Shown: positions 48,501 to 60,805, numbered from the stretch's first letter. The stretch is 64,000 nucleotides of DNA from Helicoverpa zea (GCF_022581195.2 NC_061456.1:498501-562500), one strand, 5' to 3'. Made by a program: numbers and translations. Notes: a model not told the origin generated them from the sequence alone.

Positions 48501-48993
48501 TCAGCTCAATTTCAGAAATGCTAAAAGCACACAAACAGACCAACTGTGAGCATAAACAACCTAACTAATTTAGCTGGCTGACTCCACCGAACTGTAACTA
48601 GAGTTAACAAACAAATACTCGTAATATCATTGCAAGGCGTTTCTTAATCTCCCCGGGTTAGATGGTAAAGGTAACTTTTGATCAAAGTGTGGTGTTTGAG
48701 TGAGTTCGTGTAAATATTGTATGTGCGGTCGTTCTCCGCAAGTTATGGCGGTACACTTGACCCGGCTTAGTTATTGCCGGGGCCCGCTTACTTGGATTGT
48801 TTGGAATTAATCGCAGTTAGTGTTATGGGGTCACCGGGCCAGACAGCGGTGTTCTGTCGACGTCTGTTACGAAGGCTGTTAATCACGAGCCTATCGGTAG
48901 AGGTGTTCCTGTATGCTTGTTCAATCTGTATTATCTGTTTGTATTTAGTACATTAATATTCATAGTCACTTATGATTGTGTAGAAAGGTACTA
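42589..48993. other. gene-free DNA with GC-richer islands
   Basis: No convincing gene. GC-richer unique patches: 42980-43180 (with TTTTAT-type Hox/caudal cores), 44330-44545, 45930-46110 and 48720-48910. A 101-codon minus-strand frame at 47895-48200 is unrecognised and has an AATAAA overlapping its stop codon. I regard it as probably fortuitous. Confidence 0.4.
44508..44542. repeat. two adjacent palindromes
   Basis: GCCAGATATCTGGC is a perfect 14-bp palindrome (44508-44521). Right after it AATCCTC pairs with GAGGATT around TAATG (44524-44542). The second includes TAATCC/GGATTA-type Otx/bicoid cores on both strands. Such a pair may be a dimeric factor-binding site. Confidence 0.4.
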
Positions 48994-49003
48994 CCTGATA
49001 CTT

Positions 49004-49270
49004 CATCATCAGCCTATCGCAGTCCACTGCTGGACATAGGCCTCTCCAAGTGCACGCCACTGAGATCGATTTTCGGCTTCTCGCATCCAGCTCCTGCCGG
49101 CCGTCTTGCGCAAGTCATCACTCCACCGTGCCTGAGGACGTCCTACACTACGTTTGCCGAGGCGTGGTCTCCACTCTAGAACTCGTTTACCCCAACGGTT
49201 ATCGGTTCTTCGGCTAATATGGCCAGCCCACTGCCACTTCAGCTTGCTGATTCGGTGGGCTATGTCGATG
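49004..49270 (-). mobile_element. RTE-type LINE 3' end, 5'-truncated
   Basis: Read on the minus strand this is an uninterrupted C-terminal coding segment ending in EAYVQQWTAIG-stop. Before that it has IDIAHRISKLKWQWAGHISR and WRPRLGKRSVGRPQARW, the hallmark tail of RTE-clade reverse-transcriptase proteins. A very short 3' UTR (GATGATGA) follows. The 5' break lies next to a tandem CCTTGGATGA pair. CCTGATACTT (from 48994) and CCTAATACTT (from 49292) on either side may be a 10-bp target duplication with one mismatch. Dead fragment. Confidence 0.85.
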
Positions 49271-49449
49271 ACCTTGGATGACCTTGGATGACCTAATACT
49301 TAGTTTGAAAGAAAGACAATGAAGAGCTTTCTAATAGTTATGACCTTGAAATGGCAATTCTATATAGTCACTATCACTTATTACAGCATGTCGATTCTAT
49401 AAAATATCACAACTCACTTCGACATCACTCTCACTTCGACTTCGATCTA

Positions 49450-49771
49450 AAGGTAGAATTCCGTGGACGCGACAATAGTCAACCTTTGAAAATGTATGGC
49501 ACCGTTGTCGAGGCCCGTGACAGTCGCGCGCGGCCGACGAATTTCGTAAGCTGCTCGCGGCATTGTCAAAAATTTAATTCTGGTTTTACTAAAATTCTAT
49601 AGATGTTATTAAGCGCTAGACCATGTTGAGAAGCGTACGGCCGCGAGCGGCTCACGAAATTCGTCGTCCGCGCGCGACTGTCGCAGCCCTCGGCAGCGGT
49701 GCCATACATTTTCATAGGTTGACTTTTGTCGCGCGCGGCTGCGACAATCGCGACCCACGGAATTCTACCTT
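49450..49771. mobile_element. GC-rich foldback (inverted-repeat) element
   Basis: The left arm (about 112 nt from AAGGTAGAATTCCGTGG) and right arm (about 132 nt ending CCACGGAATTCTACCTT) are reverse complements over most of their length. They surround a 78-nt spacer. Shared inner blocks include GTCAACCT.TGAAAATG, TATGGCACCG and GACAGTCGCGCGCGG. There are no open frames, so it is a non-autonomous foldback or MITE-type element. The exact target duplication is unclear. Confidence 0.75.
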
Positions 49772-49853
49772 AAAGTTTCGTGATTGACATTGTCAAACTA
49801 CACTAGCGCTTCACTATCGAGCGTGTTGACAAGTTGAACTAAATCAAAGTCGA

Positions 49854-49877
49854 GATTTTGACAGATTTGTCAAAATC
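49854..49877. repeat. perfect 10-bp inverted repeat
   Basis: GATTTTGACA and TGTCAAAATC flank a 4-nt loop, 12 bp left of the Harbinger-like element. It may belong to the outer inverted-repeat element. Confidence 0.5.
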
Positions 49878-49924
49878 TGTCTATCTATAGGGGAGGTAGG
49901 GGAGAGATGGGCAGTTGGGAGACA

Positions 49925-49972
49925 TGATCAAATCAGAATAAAAGGGGGGTCCTTTTATTCTGATTTCTGATC
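49925..49972. repeat. subterminal hairpin of the Harbinger-like element
   Basis: AATCAGAATAAAAGG and CCTTTTATTCTGATT pair perfectly around a short G/T loop. The outer TGATC/GATCA extends the stem after a 2-nt bulge. It starts 35 bp inside the left terminal repeat. Confidence 0.6.
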
Positions 49973-50615
49973 ATAGTTTTGTTTTTTTTTAATTGGGTAG
50001 TTTACGTTACCGACTGGTAACGGTGTTCATCCATAGACTATCTGTCATTTCTGTGAGTTGTCAAGAACAAACACTCGTAAAAGTACTTAAATATTTTGTT
50101 GCGGTTTCGGATCGTTATAAAGAGAAAACTAATGAAAGGTATGTGTATTTTCTATTATTAATTATTGATTGTTAAAATCTCCAGTTACAATTATAGTAAG
50201 TCGATGCAATCCACACCTATTATACCTTTAGAAGAGAGTACTACAGCAATAGTTAATGGGCCCCACGTTTTTATTTTAGTCTAATATGACCGGGACCACC
50301 TACGTAGGTTGACAGGTAAGTAACTATTTTTTATTTTCTAGTTTTCAGTGCACATAAGATAAAACCGTTTAACTTAAAAGTTTTTTTACCGATTTTTTTT
50401 TCATAAACTAAGTCAAAAGTGTCCAATGCTCTCTATGGTAGGGAGGCTTTTCTTCGTCAGTGAAAATTTGTGAGGTTATAAATCTGCGCGAAAAATCCTT
50501 TATAGAATCTTGTTTCAGGTACCGTTGCCAACTTGATCTAGAGACTATTATATTTAAAATAGTGTTTAAATAAAGTTCTAAGTGTTTTAAAGTGATTAAG
50601 TGCCTACATTTAACG

Positions 50616-50849
50616 ATGGCTAGAATGTTTTTGCTTAAATCTTTATTAGAAGAAGCTCATGCTTTAGATAATTTAGAAAAGCGTCAACAATCTGCTAGAA
50701 TTCGTAGTTTACCTTTATTAACTCGCGATGATGACTATGTGAGCATATATAGATTGTCAAAGGAGCTAATTGACCAACTGGAGTCTGATTTACTGCCCCT
50801 GATAAAGCCCACAAAACGTCGAGGCAAAGGACTTACAACTCGTGTAAAA
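50616..50849 (+). CDS. Harbinger-type transposase, first exon only
   Basis: The exon starts MARMFLLKSLLEEAHALDN. It then has LTRDDDYVSIYRLSKELIDQ, the typical N-terminal helical region of PIF/Harbinger transposases, where (F/Y)RLSKEL precedes a basic stretch such as PTKRRGKGLTTRVK. The frame meets a consensus donor, AAA/GTAAGT, at 50850, where autonomous relatives continue with a segment such as ALRFFATGS. That continuation and the DDE catalytic residues are absent from the element, so no active enzyme can be made here. Confidence 0.6.
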
Positions 50850-51238
50850 GTAAGTATTGACACAGTTTATAGTTGAAAAATTGTAATCAAGCACACAATA
50901 ATAAGAAAAACACTTAGTTCTTAATAAGGAGTATTCCCTTTATGTGGTTTCCCCGCCAGCTGATAAGAATAAATAATAAAACAAACGGGGTGAGCTAAAT
51001 AAAACCGTTTAAATATCTCGTAATGTTGAAACTGATTGTAATTTTTAGGAAAGCTCTTTCATTATATCTAGCCGAATATAAGAAATGGCAATAAAAGTTG
51101 ATAATGATCTGTAAAATCTGATTTTTTATGCAATAAATTGTGAAAAAGTGCCCATCCCTCCCCTACCTCCCCTAAAGTATGAAATGACATTACGAATCGA
51201 AGTGAAATGCGAGTTGTTGATCGAGTTTTATAGAATCC

Positions 51239-54200
51239 CAGTACAGCTCAGCTTACCTCTAAGATAGAAAATACAGCCACGCGTAATTTTTTTCTAAAAC
51301 ACGTGATAGTTTTCAAAACAACCTGTCATATTTCTCCCTTTACAAAAAGTACACGAACGCTGAACACACATCCATAAATTGAATGCACCGTCTCTTACTT
51401 GAATTGAATGCAATTTTTCAAACAATTAGGCGCCGAGCGGATGCAGTTCGTCAGGTGTCGCCGTAATCAGGGACGCGGCGCGACAACCTGACACGGAGAT
51501 ACAGCGGAATGGAGACGGCAAATTGAGGAATATAATGTTGTTTTTTTCTTAGTTTCACTAAAATAATTCCAATAATTTCTAAACAAAATAAAACCTTTTT
51601 ATTGATCTTCTTTAAAAATAGTAGGTTATTTTGATTACCTGTAGCGCATAGGACAATAATTAAAGATTGAGGTATGCTAGCCTCCCCAAAATGCTCGGCA
51701 AATTCCTGATCAAGAACAAGCTGTAGTTTTATGTTGTATCTATGGGTATCAGTTTTCAGGAGAGTAAGCCCAGTATGCAGTCAAGAAAGGTAGGTTGTAT
51801 TTATGAATATTATCCTAATACGACATGTACGTCATGCAGTTTCTAATTCTTAAGACATACCTAGCATAGATGTTCAATCCCATAAAATACCACCTCCAAG
51901 GCACACACATCCCCACCATTTACTTCGTTACCGTGTTTACATAATCTGTTAACAGCGAGCGAGCTTTTCGTTCGCGTTTCTTAATTTGTTACAGCTACTT
52001 AATTGAGCGAAATAAAGCGCCTAATTGCTCGTCTGTTTGTTCCCTTTCATTATAGACGATACCTTGTTTTGAGATGTGAGCTTTTTGGGAATTTTGGCAT
52101 TTCTGTTTTTGCTTTTTTTGAATCATGTGCAATTATTTTTTCAATATATGACAACCCCGGTCCATTTTCCTTTGCCATGAATTTCAATAAAGACATGATG
52201 ATATCAGCATACAGACATATAAAGGAATGTGTAAGGGTGTTAATCCATTTAGCGCCTCCTTAAAGCACGGATTTGTAATTGAGCTATGTGCTGGTATGTA
52301 TATCGTAATCTTGTAATTACCAAGCGATCTGCTCTTAGGTAAAATAATTTCACCTAATACCTTTAAGCTTATTTACTTAATTATTTTTGCTCAATAGTAT
52401 TGACAGGCGATGTTTTTTTTATCAAATCAGCAATGAAATATAGGTATATAATAATGCAAAATCCCCTTTGCATATGAACTCCACATATAGTACGCTTGCT
52501 CCCTACATACATATTATATAGTGGAGTTCAAATCAAATATCGCGCTGCCCGATCCACATTTTATGATCAGATCGTGATCCGAAAACTCATCGAGTTCTCT
52601 ACATTTTTAATAGACAAAATGGTTAGTTTTTTCTGTGGCTGTATTCGGAGTAAATGCATTAAGTAATATGGTCTATGTTCAGATTATAGTTAGGGCACCT
52701 ATTGCGAGCAACGACCCAAATTCAGATTCATTCTTATCTAACAATATACTACCCAATCAAATCCAAAAAAAAAAATCTTGGTTGTTTATAGACAAAAAGT
52801 AACCGATAAACTATTTGCTTTCTTTCCTTCCTTCCTTCTTCCCTTCAAATATAAGAGCAATCCTACGCCATGTACTGACCATTCGGCGAATAGGTGTAAC
52901 GTATTGAGAAGATAAAGAAAACGTAACGCGGTGTAACTTGTACTGTAATAGGACATGGCTGATTCTATTTCGTGAGTTTGTATTGTATGCTTAGTAAATT
53001 GGGTGTTAGCTTATTACAAGTTGACTAGGTAAAAACTATGTACCAAAGTGAACTAAGATAGCAGCGGAATTTTTCGTCTGCGGCAATATTTTTTGGAACC
53101 AAGAAACTGGAAATAAAATGTTATTTTTTCGGGACTGTTTCGCAGCTATCTTGTCTCACAGCAATAAATAAAAGGAAGTAATAATATGGATCCGTCGTTC
53201 CTCGTCATAATATTTGAAATACAAGCCCTGAGACACATGAGCGAATATTCTTCAAATCTTAACTCGAAGAAGCGACACCTCGTCCATAATGTATAACCGT
53301 GAGTACAAGCAAAATGTACAAAATATCGCATTTTGACTAGCGCCGTGTATCGAGGAGCCTATCGACAAAAAACACTAGTATTTTATATTTCTGATCACGA
53401 CTTAATCGTAAATATGAAGGGTTCGAGAGCACCTTCTGGTAGCTATTGCAAAAAGAACGTTGCGCTCTCCATAAAATATATTGTGGGGGGAGCGAGGGAA
53501 CGGCTATTTTCACATCTCCCAAAATTTCGACTCGACTGTATCTTTTCATCCCTTTCTTCACACCAAGTTACGAAAGAGTCAGGTGTAGTGAGACCCATTT
53601 TGTAGTCGAGCCTTGAATGACAGTACACGAGTATAGCGTTACATATTTATATATATTGTAGCCAGTTGCTGGCATATGTTTCTGGGTGTTTTATTCGTGA
53701 GAATAAAGTGCGTCTCCAACGAAAGGTTTTTTTTCGTTATTTTTTCTTCGTTTTTTTCTCGTGTTATTATTATCTGATACATAATTCGGCAAAACGTTCG
53801 TACGTGCAGGTATTTATGAGGTAAATAACGCTTTTGTTCAACTGTTGCTACGGAGACATATTGCTGTTTTATTTATTGAGCTTTGAGAAAAATATAACAT
53901 TATGTGCGTCGCACAAGTTACGATTTTGCCTTTTTATTGTAAAACATTGTGATCCTACGCACCTTTTTGAATCGTAAACAAGAACAACATAAGGCCGAAT
54001 AGTGAAATAACTGCTTCAATTTCTACTCAATTTTTGTGTCAACATTACTTTTGATCGGGAGTTTTTATCCTGAGTTACAGTTAAGTCACAGCAAAAAAGG
54101 ACGGTGTAGCATATTTTAAGTACTTTCAAAAATATCTCCTTATAAAGAGCAAGCCTATTAAGCTTCAATTTTAAATCTCAGTGCGGACACATTACTTTCT

Positions 54201-57200
54201 CCGTCTGGAACATTCGAGCAAACAGCAAATGGTCCAATTAACATTTGGCAGTTGTTGTCATAATCGGGCCGTCATCACGACTGGAGCGATAAATTCGACG
54301 CCAGACACAATGCTCTCTCCCCTTAACTTTTCGCCCGCGAATAACGAGTTTTTAACTTTGTGGAAAAGCGAAAAATGTCTCTATCTCCTTTTGGTGTTGG
54401 TTCAAGTTGGGAGATGTTGCGTGTGATTATTTGTGTAAATAGTGGATAAGAGACTAATATTTTACAATTCTGATGTAGTTCCTACATTCTATGATACGAT
54501 GAATTTGGAAAAAAGGCACAGTTAAGTAGGTTAAGCTTAAAGTGTCACCTTGGAGAGTTTGAGTGTAGATAATAACATAGGTTTAATGTTAAACTTAGTT
54601 ATAGTGACAGCCATAAAGGTAATCACTGATAACCTAAATAAAGAAAAACCTACATAAATGCCTAAATATGTATTTTATTCATCCAGTATTCAAAATGAGG
54701 TTCATGGAAACTCGCCAATTTAGAGACATAACACAATCAAAAACAAATAAAGGATTCCAACCCGCTCCAAACTTATCACTTGCACCACAAAACAAGGGTA
54801 TCCCGAGAAAATTACAGAAGGCAAACGGCCCTACTTTCAATAAAAGTGTCGTCTTTATTTAACAGGGCAAAAGTTATCTTGGGGGCCTCGTGCGTCCGCG
54901 ACGCACGGTTTTTTGGACCTCCGGTAATTCGCCCGTTTTAGGGCTTAGCTTAAATGAGAAGTATAGCACTTCATGTGACCTTTGGCTTGATTGTTATACC
55001 AACTTTGTATGATATTGGTTTGTAAATGCTTTTTGTGTTGAATTTAGGAAGCTGTGTTGCGTAGTACCTAGCATTTGTATCGTAGGCAGACTGTGGAGGG
55101 CTAATTGGTGACACAATGTAGTAAGACATGTATTATTTTTGTATCTGAGGTAATAATTGTGGATTATTATGATACATAATTTTTTACAAAAATTATTATG
55201 GTAAGAACGACTTTTTGTAAGTTTACTGTGCGTATATTCGTTGTTGCTGAACTTAAAAAGCTATGTCCCTTTTAAAAGAGGTACATCAAATTTATTTGTC
55301 TAGGTGTCCCCAATAGGCTTACTTTTGCCATTGATACGTATATTATGTGGTGTAGCAGCCACATCGATACCGACTATGGTAAACCGGTTGCTGTGGGACC
55401 TTCAGAATACGATAACTATCCACTTGTAATTCAAAACGTAATTTAAAGCATCCTACAGACGTTTGAAGTGAACAAGAAATTCTCAAACTCAGTATACAAA
55501 ACTCAAGGTGTTATTATTGAATTTTAATTGCACAATACCGGCTCCCTTTCAAATATTTAACTAAATAATACTGCGTGAAACAGTGGGCCAAGTTGCCTGC
55601 AAAGTTGAGGCGGCTAAATTAAGGAGGTGAGAAGTCCAAAAGTTTTTATTGTTATGACCCGAGGAATTTATCCCGGGGCCATCGTTGCGCAGATGGTTAA
55701 AATTTTACTTTTCATTACAAAGGTAGCCTGTTTTGTGTATTGTGCTCTTTTATTTTTCGGGGTTGTGTATATTTTTGAGTATGGTTCTCGCGGTTTTAAT
55801 TTCCTATATTTTAGTTTTTTTGTTGCTGGATAAAATATATATATATCTTATCTGACGGATTTTACCCTATTCAAAGATAGATGTAATATTGGTAACGATC
55901 GTTAAAGTTATTGAAACGGTAATCCTAACAGTAACTGAAATATATTTTCTCAAGAAAGTACCTCGGATAACTAATTGACGTCATTCAAATATTGCTCCGA
56001 CCATAAAAAGCGTACACATTTTCTCGTAAAACAAAAAAAGCATTGAAAAGAAAACAGCACAAAAGTTAAAAAATCCACATACATACAATTGAATTACAAA
56101 AAAATAATTACGGCGGGAATATTTGAGCGACATGCATGCTAAGCGTTGCCGCGGAGCCGTGAAGCGGCTGAAGCGCTCTCGAGCTCGACTCGAGCGGAAC
56201 GGGGTCACAGAGAGCAACTGAGCGAGCGAAGCGCTACTGGCTTGCGTCCCCTTTACAAAAATATATATCGTGTTCTTTTTTTGAGTAATGAGTTAGTTTG
56301 AGTGGCAATGGCGGTTTTAATTAGGATTTTTTTTCTCGTTTCAATTTGATCTGTCTGGTTTTGTGATGGAAAGTTGGAACGTTCTATTCCTGATTTTTTT
56401 TAGTCGTTAGTTGATTAGGTAGTCTCAAAATGTGCGTATTTTTTTAGTAAATATAGGTGAGTCATTAGCTCTAAAGGCTTATACATTAACTAATTCAAAC
56501 TATCTGTTAAAACTTTTCTATCTTTCTTTAATTATCAAAATCGGCTTAGCCGATTTTCCATCAAACTTTTATAGACAAGCGTATGAACAACCTTAGTTTT
56601 ACCTTAGTATTGAAAATAAATATTAAAAGTATTAGGTATATCCATCAGATTACATCAAGCATTATTTGAGAAGCCTCAAACCACTCCAGAAAGAATCGTA
56701 AAATAAACCCCACAATACACCAGACCTACACAAAAACCCAGGAAATTAATATTTGAATAAATTAACAGATGGAAACATAATTTTAATTCGTCTGAAACGG
56801 CCGTACTCACGTGTCACGGTACAACTGCGTTTTACACGCTTGATTAAAATGACCAGCTACCAATGTACGTATTATATTACGTACTGTTAAATTGAAAATA
56901 TTTTATTTACTTTTAATTGGATACCGTTTATTATGTTGATATTAATATCGAGTTTGCTTTTATTTTATTACTTTTGATGAGATTAATAAATCAAAGTTGT
57001 TTACCTACTGATGGTACAGTAGTTTCTAGTTAGTTTATTTAGTAAAATAAATATTTTACCATATTCCTAGGTAATACATACTTGCAATACAATACATCAA
57101 AATCACCAAAGCAACAAAACGTTCAAAAAATAATTTCTCTACGTATTGTAAAGGAACGAACTCTGTATCAAACTATAAAGTTTCGGAAACTCAAGTCAAC

Positions 57201-59457
57201 CCACGTAAAAATAGTTAAAAACTACCCAAAAGTTAGGCTAGTATCAGTTTCCCGGTGAATATTAAAACGGCGATGAATAGATTGAACTTGTTACAGCTCA
57301 ACTTTGATGGCGGGAGGCTGACGTGGTTAAAACTGCTGAAAATAACGCCAACTTGTTAACTTGCTAAGAACCTTCGAGAACAGCAAAACGGTAACTATGT
57401 TCTGGGAATGAATAAAGTTTTGGTATAAATAGCAATTTAGTATTTTTAATTGCACTTATTAAACAGTAGCAGCGAACTAGATAGTTATAATATAATCAAA
57501 GACAGCAGACCATATTTAAAAAGATAAGATTTTAAAAGTGCAACATCATAATAAGTAAAAAGCAATTCTATTGCCAAAAAAACCGACCCACATGTACGAA
57601 AAAAATCCACGATAAAAATCAAACACCTTCCCAAAAATACAAGTGTGAACCGCCCGACAATTCACCGCCACTAAACACAATAAGCGCGTATAAATAAACC
57701 GTGGCGCACAAAATTTTTCACAAATAACACCAAATTTACGACCATGTTTATAGCTTTCTTCCCCTTAGATAAAGGACATTGAAATTCCGAATGAATACAG
57801 CCATCTCTTCCGTTCTTCGCGATACCTTACCGGTATTCTGGGAACGCGAATGTCACTATTGCGAAGTGATACCGATCTTCCAAGTTGTTTTGTTTTAATT
57901 TATTTTAGTGGTTTGTGGCTTTAATGGTGGTTTGGTCTTTTTGAGCAGTGGGAGTTTTTGATAAATACTTTTGAATGCGCACTTTGAAATTATTGCCTGT
58001 GTATTCTAAATCTAAATGGCATGATGACAATGAGTTATTTTTAAATACTTAGAAATTAGATGTAAATATGAAAAAAGAGAAGAGAATAAATGTCTGCGAT
58101 TTTCGACGATTTACCATAAGAGAAGAAGAAAGAAAGAGACTAAGAAAACCGATCACTTAAGAAGAAACGTCACGTAAAAAATAGAATAGCTCTTTCGTCT
58201 ACCAGTCTCTCAGAGTGAACCAGAACTTTTATTACAAACACATAAAAATCTAGTGCACGTTTATTACGGAGCGTTTATGTGCCTAATAATATTCCATGTT
58301 TACTGATAGCGACTGTTATTTTATCTGTTTTTGAGTGCCCTCCTCCGGAAACGTTTTTTTTTTCGGTGAATAACGCCTTGTGGTACCCGTGGTTTGATGC
58401 GGCGGGAATTAAGGCGCCGTGTTTTGTTTTGTTTAGTACCAAAACAACGAATTTATTGGTAACACGTGACGTACACTGCATATACTTTTTCAGCTTTACT
58501 ACAAAAACTTAAACATCTGTTGAAAACTTGTCTAAAAAGAGTGTGGCTGCAAAACGAACCTTATTTCAAAATCATAATCTGTCATTTTTTGACAAAGTGT
58601 TCAATAGACGTTTAAATGTTTTTGTGGCTCGACGGTTTGCGTTTGCATGTTTTGTGATAGCAAGCTATATGGGTCATGTAAAGAGTCACTTACGAAGCTA
58701 CTTTCCTGAGGCAGTAAATAAAATTCAAAAGGAATACTGAAATGCGTTCGCAATAAAAAGTACGTCTAGGCTAGTTTATGGATTGAAAGTGGCACACGTA
58801 ATTCTATCTTTTCTAACATTATAAATATGAATGTGCAAATGTTTGTTTGTGCGTGTTTGATGTGTTGGTTTGTTTATTTAGGTACCTATTTATTTATTAC
58901 ATCAAATGCAGTAAAAAGGGTGAATCGTCTAATAATTTTGTGAAAAGAAATATAATCTTTTAAATGGTTTGAGACTATTTTTTTCATTTGGCTTACTAAA
59001 GATACTTAATTACAACCGCAGAAAATAAACATTAATATCCAATACTATACGGAAACTAATCACAAATCCACAATCTATTAAACAAGTCACACAAACAAGC
59101 ATTCTGTTAAAACAATATTGACGCATGCAAATAAGTACAGTCGAGATCGCCGACAAGCGGCAATAAAACCAATCGCCTTCGGAAGGCGAGTCACGCGTCT
59201 AATATTCCGATTGGCTCCGAATCGCTATCAATTTTTCTTGAGAACAGACCAGATTTAATTATTCAATGCCTGTTGGCCTGATGGCGAGGACGTGCGCTAC
59301 TTTAAATTTAGATATAAATACTGAATAAGAGAGATGTGTGTTGTCGTAAGGTTTATTGGCTGTCAAAATGGTATCAATATTTTATGTGGTGTAGCTATCA
59401 AAAATATGATTGTATATCTTATCTGAGAATTTGTGTATCAAAAATAAATAAGGTATT
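51239..59457. other. gene-free DNA with GC-richer islands
   Basis: No gene supported. GC-richer unique patches lie near 51420-51530 (with an inverted GTCAGGT.GTCG pair), 54180-54340, 54870-54930 and 56110-56250. A TTCC-type microsatellite lies at about 52820-52850. TGAACTCCAC and GTGGAGTTCA (52475-52530) form a 10-bp-arm hairpin. CGTGCGTC/GACGCACG (54889-54907) is a hairpin followed by TTTTTT. Near 59160-59230 two opposed CCAAT/ATTGG boxes flank CGCCTTCGGAAGGCG. Confidence 0.4.
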
Positions 59458-59476
59458 TTTTCCAATACAGAAACAT
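59458..59476. repeat. SINE target-site duplication, left
   Basis: This 19-bp stretch TTTTCCAATACAGAAACAT recurs exactly at 59874-59892, on the other side of the SINE. Confidence 0.9.
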
Positions 59477-59873
59477 CATCCTCATCCTCCGAGCCTTTTC
59501 CCAATCATGTTGGGGTCGGCTTCCAGTCTAACCGGATTCAGCTGAGTACCAGTGCTTTACAAGAAGCGACTGCCTATCTGACCTCCTCAACCCAGTATCC
59601 CGGGCAACCCGATACCCCTTGGTTAGACTGGTGTCAGACTTACTGGCTTCTGACTACCCGTAACGACTGCCAAGGATGTTCAATGACAGCCGGGACCTAC
59701 AGTTTAACGTGCCATCCGAAACACAGCCAATGGTGTCTAAGATATACTTAGAAAGTACATACAAACTTAGAAAAGTGGCATTGGTACTTGCCTGACCTGG
59801 GATCGAACCCGCGCCCTCGTACTTGAGGTTGGTCCTTTACCCACTAGGCCACCACGACTATTTTCCACCACGA
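59477..59873 (-). mobile_element. tRNA-headed lepidopteran SINE, about 400 bp
   Basis: On the minus strand it starts with a tRNA-like head: GTCGTGGTGGCCTAGTGGG with an A box (TGGCCTAGTGG), then GGTTCGATCCC as B box. It ends in AGGCTCGGAGGATGAGGATG, a short GATGAG-type tail. Perfect 19-bp target duplications flank it, so the insertion is young. The head is oddly doubled: TCGTGGTGG occurs twice, 17 bp apart, at the 5' end. Transcribed by RNA polymerase III if active. It is not a functional tRNA gene. Confidence 0.9.
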
Positions 59874-59892
59874 TTTTCCAATACAGAAACAT
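59874..59892. repeat. SINE target-site duplication, right
   Basis: This is the second perfect copy of the 19-bp duplication at 59458-59476. Confidence 0.9.
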
Positions 59893-60707
59893 TCCTAAGA
59901 AATATTCTTAACTTTTTACGACTATAAGACAACTTAAATTATCAATCACTTATATTTTACTTCCATTACCAACTATTTCGCAAGACCTTTGATCGTCAGA
60001 ACATGTTAATATTGAATGTCAAGTTCGGGTTACTGATTGACAGCAGATTGAAAGCATTTACGTGCTAATTGTGTTATCGAATGTCCATCATCGTCACTGT
60101 TAAAGTGTCAATTGATTACTCTTTCAGTTTATTTAATCATGTAAACAGCACTTAAACTTGAAGGTACAGTAAACTATTATAATATTGTAGCACTTGATAA
60201 CATATTTTTCAACCATTAATAAAACTATGGAGGTATTTCTAACTTTGCAAAACCTAATCTCATTATTTATTACCGCAGATTCCATAGCAAAAGCGCCACA
60301 CATAAATTAACAAATACTTTATTCTCTAAATAAAATTATAAAAAAATACATTACCTGACTTTATCTCACATTAGGCATTTACGGCAAGCGTGCTTTCAAG
60401 ATGGCGTCTATAAATATCAACTTGTAGTAGAAAGTGACCGTAAGAATTAAGACGTATAGCTACAGTCGTCACGCGACGTGTGTCACGCACGCATCTATAA
60501 CACGGCGCGTGAAAATTTAATTCGAATGGCCGCAAACACGCGTCACGCCGGTCCGCGGGACGTGAGCCGTAGCTACGTGATTTGTTCCCTGACTGTACCG
60601 TTAGATATTTTTGAATATATGATATATGGTATATGCGTGATGGGTATAGGAATACCATAAATAAATAAATAGGTAGTTGTCTTTACACATACAAACAAAA
60701 AACCACC
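59893..60707. other. non-coding DNA between two repeats
   Basis: No gene seen. A GC-richer unique patch at about 60460-60600 is open in several frames for composition reasons only. Confidence 0.4.
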
Positions 60708-60790
60708 CAAGTGCAATTCGGACTCGCGCATGAATGGTTCCGTACAAAAAATCGCTCTATTATCGAAATTTTCACCCTCTGGGTATGGGA
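60708..60790 (+). mobile_element. worn copy of the 27.2-kb repeat family
   Basis: CCAAGTGCAATTCGGACTCG and ATGGTTCCGTAC match the start of the repeat at 27221-27522, and TTCACCCTCTGGGTATGGG matches its end. The middle is deleted. Confidence 0.5.
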
Positions 60791-60805
60791 AAATCCTAAT
60801 ATGTA

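Larger units (their letters stand above)
49890..51172 (+). mobile_element. Harbinger-like DNA transposon, internally deleted
   Basis: The terminal inverted repeats of about 24 bp begin GGGGAGGTAGGGG and differ by one base. The element is flanked by TA on both sides. Harbinger elements usually duplicate three bases (TWA), so either one flank has mutated or the family differs. Inside is one transposase exon with a splice donor, but no downstream catalytic exons are visible, so it is non-autonomous. A strong hairpin lies at 49925-49972. Confidence 0.65.
49393..51238. mobile_element. possible outer inverted-repeat element
   Basis: GATTCTATAAAA at 49393-49404 and its reverse complement at about 51226-51237 are each followed inward by similar, diverged sequence with ACAACTC and CACTTCGA motifs. 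They look like the terminal inverted repeats of a MITE-like element that later received the two inner elements. The similarity is moderate and the boundaries are inferred. Confidence 0.4.

Noticed and set aside
53333..53628. Overlapping 60-90-codon frames on both strands
   Set aside because: A GC-richer patch open in several frames. No homology or splice logic favours any one of them.
59790..59873. tRNA-like sequence on the minus strand
   Set aside because: It is the head of the SINE at 59477-59873 with 19-bp duplications, not an independent tRNA.
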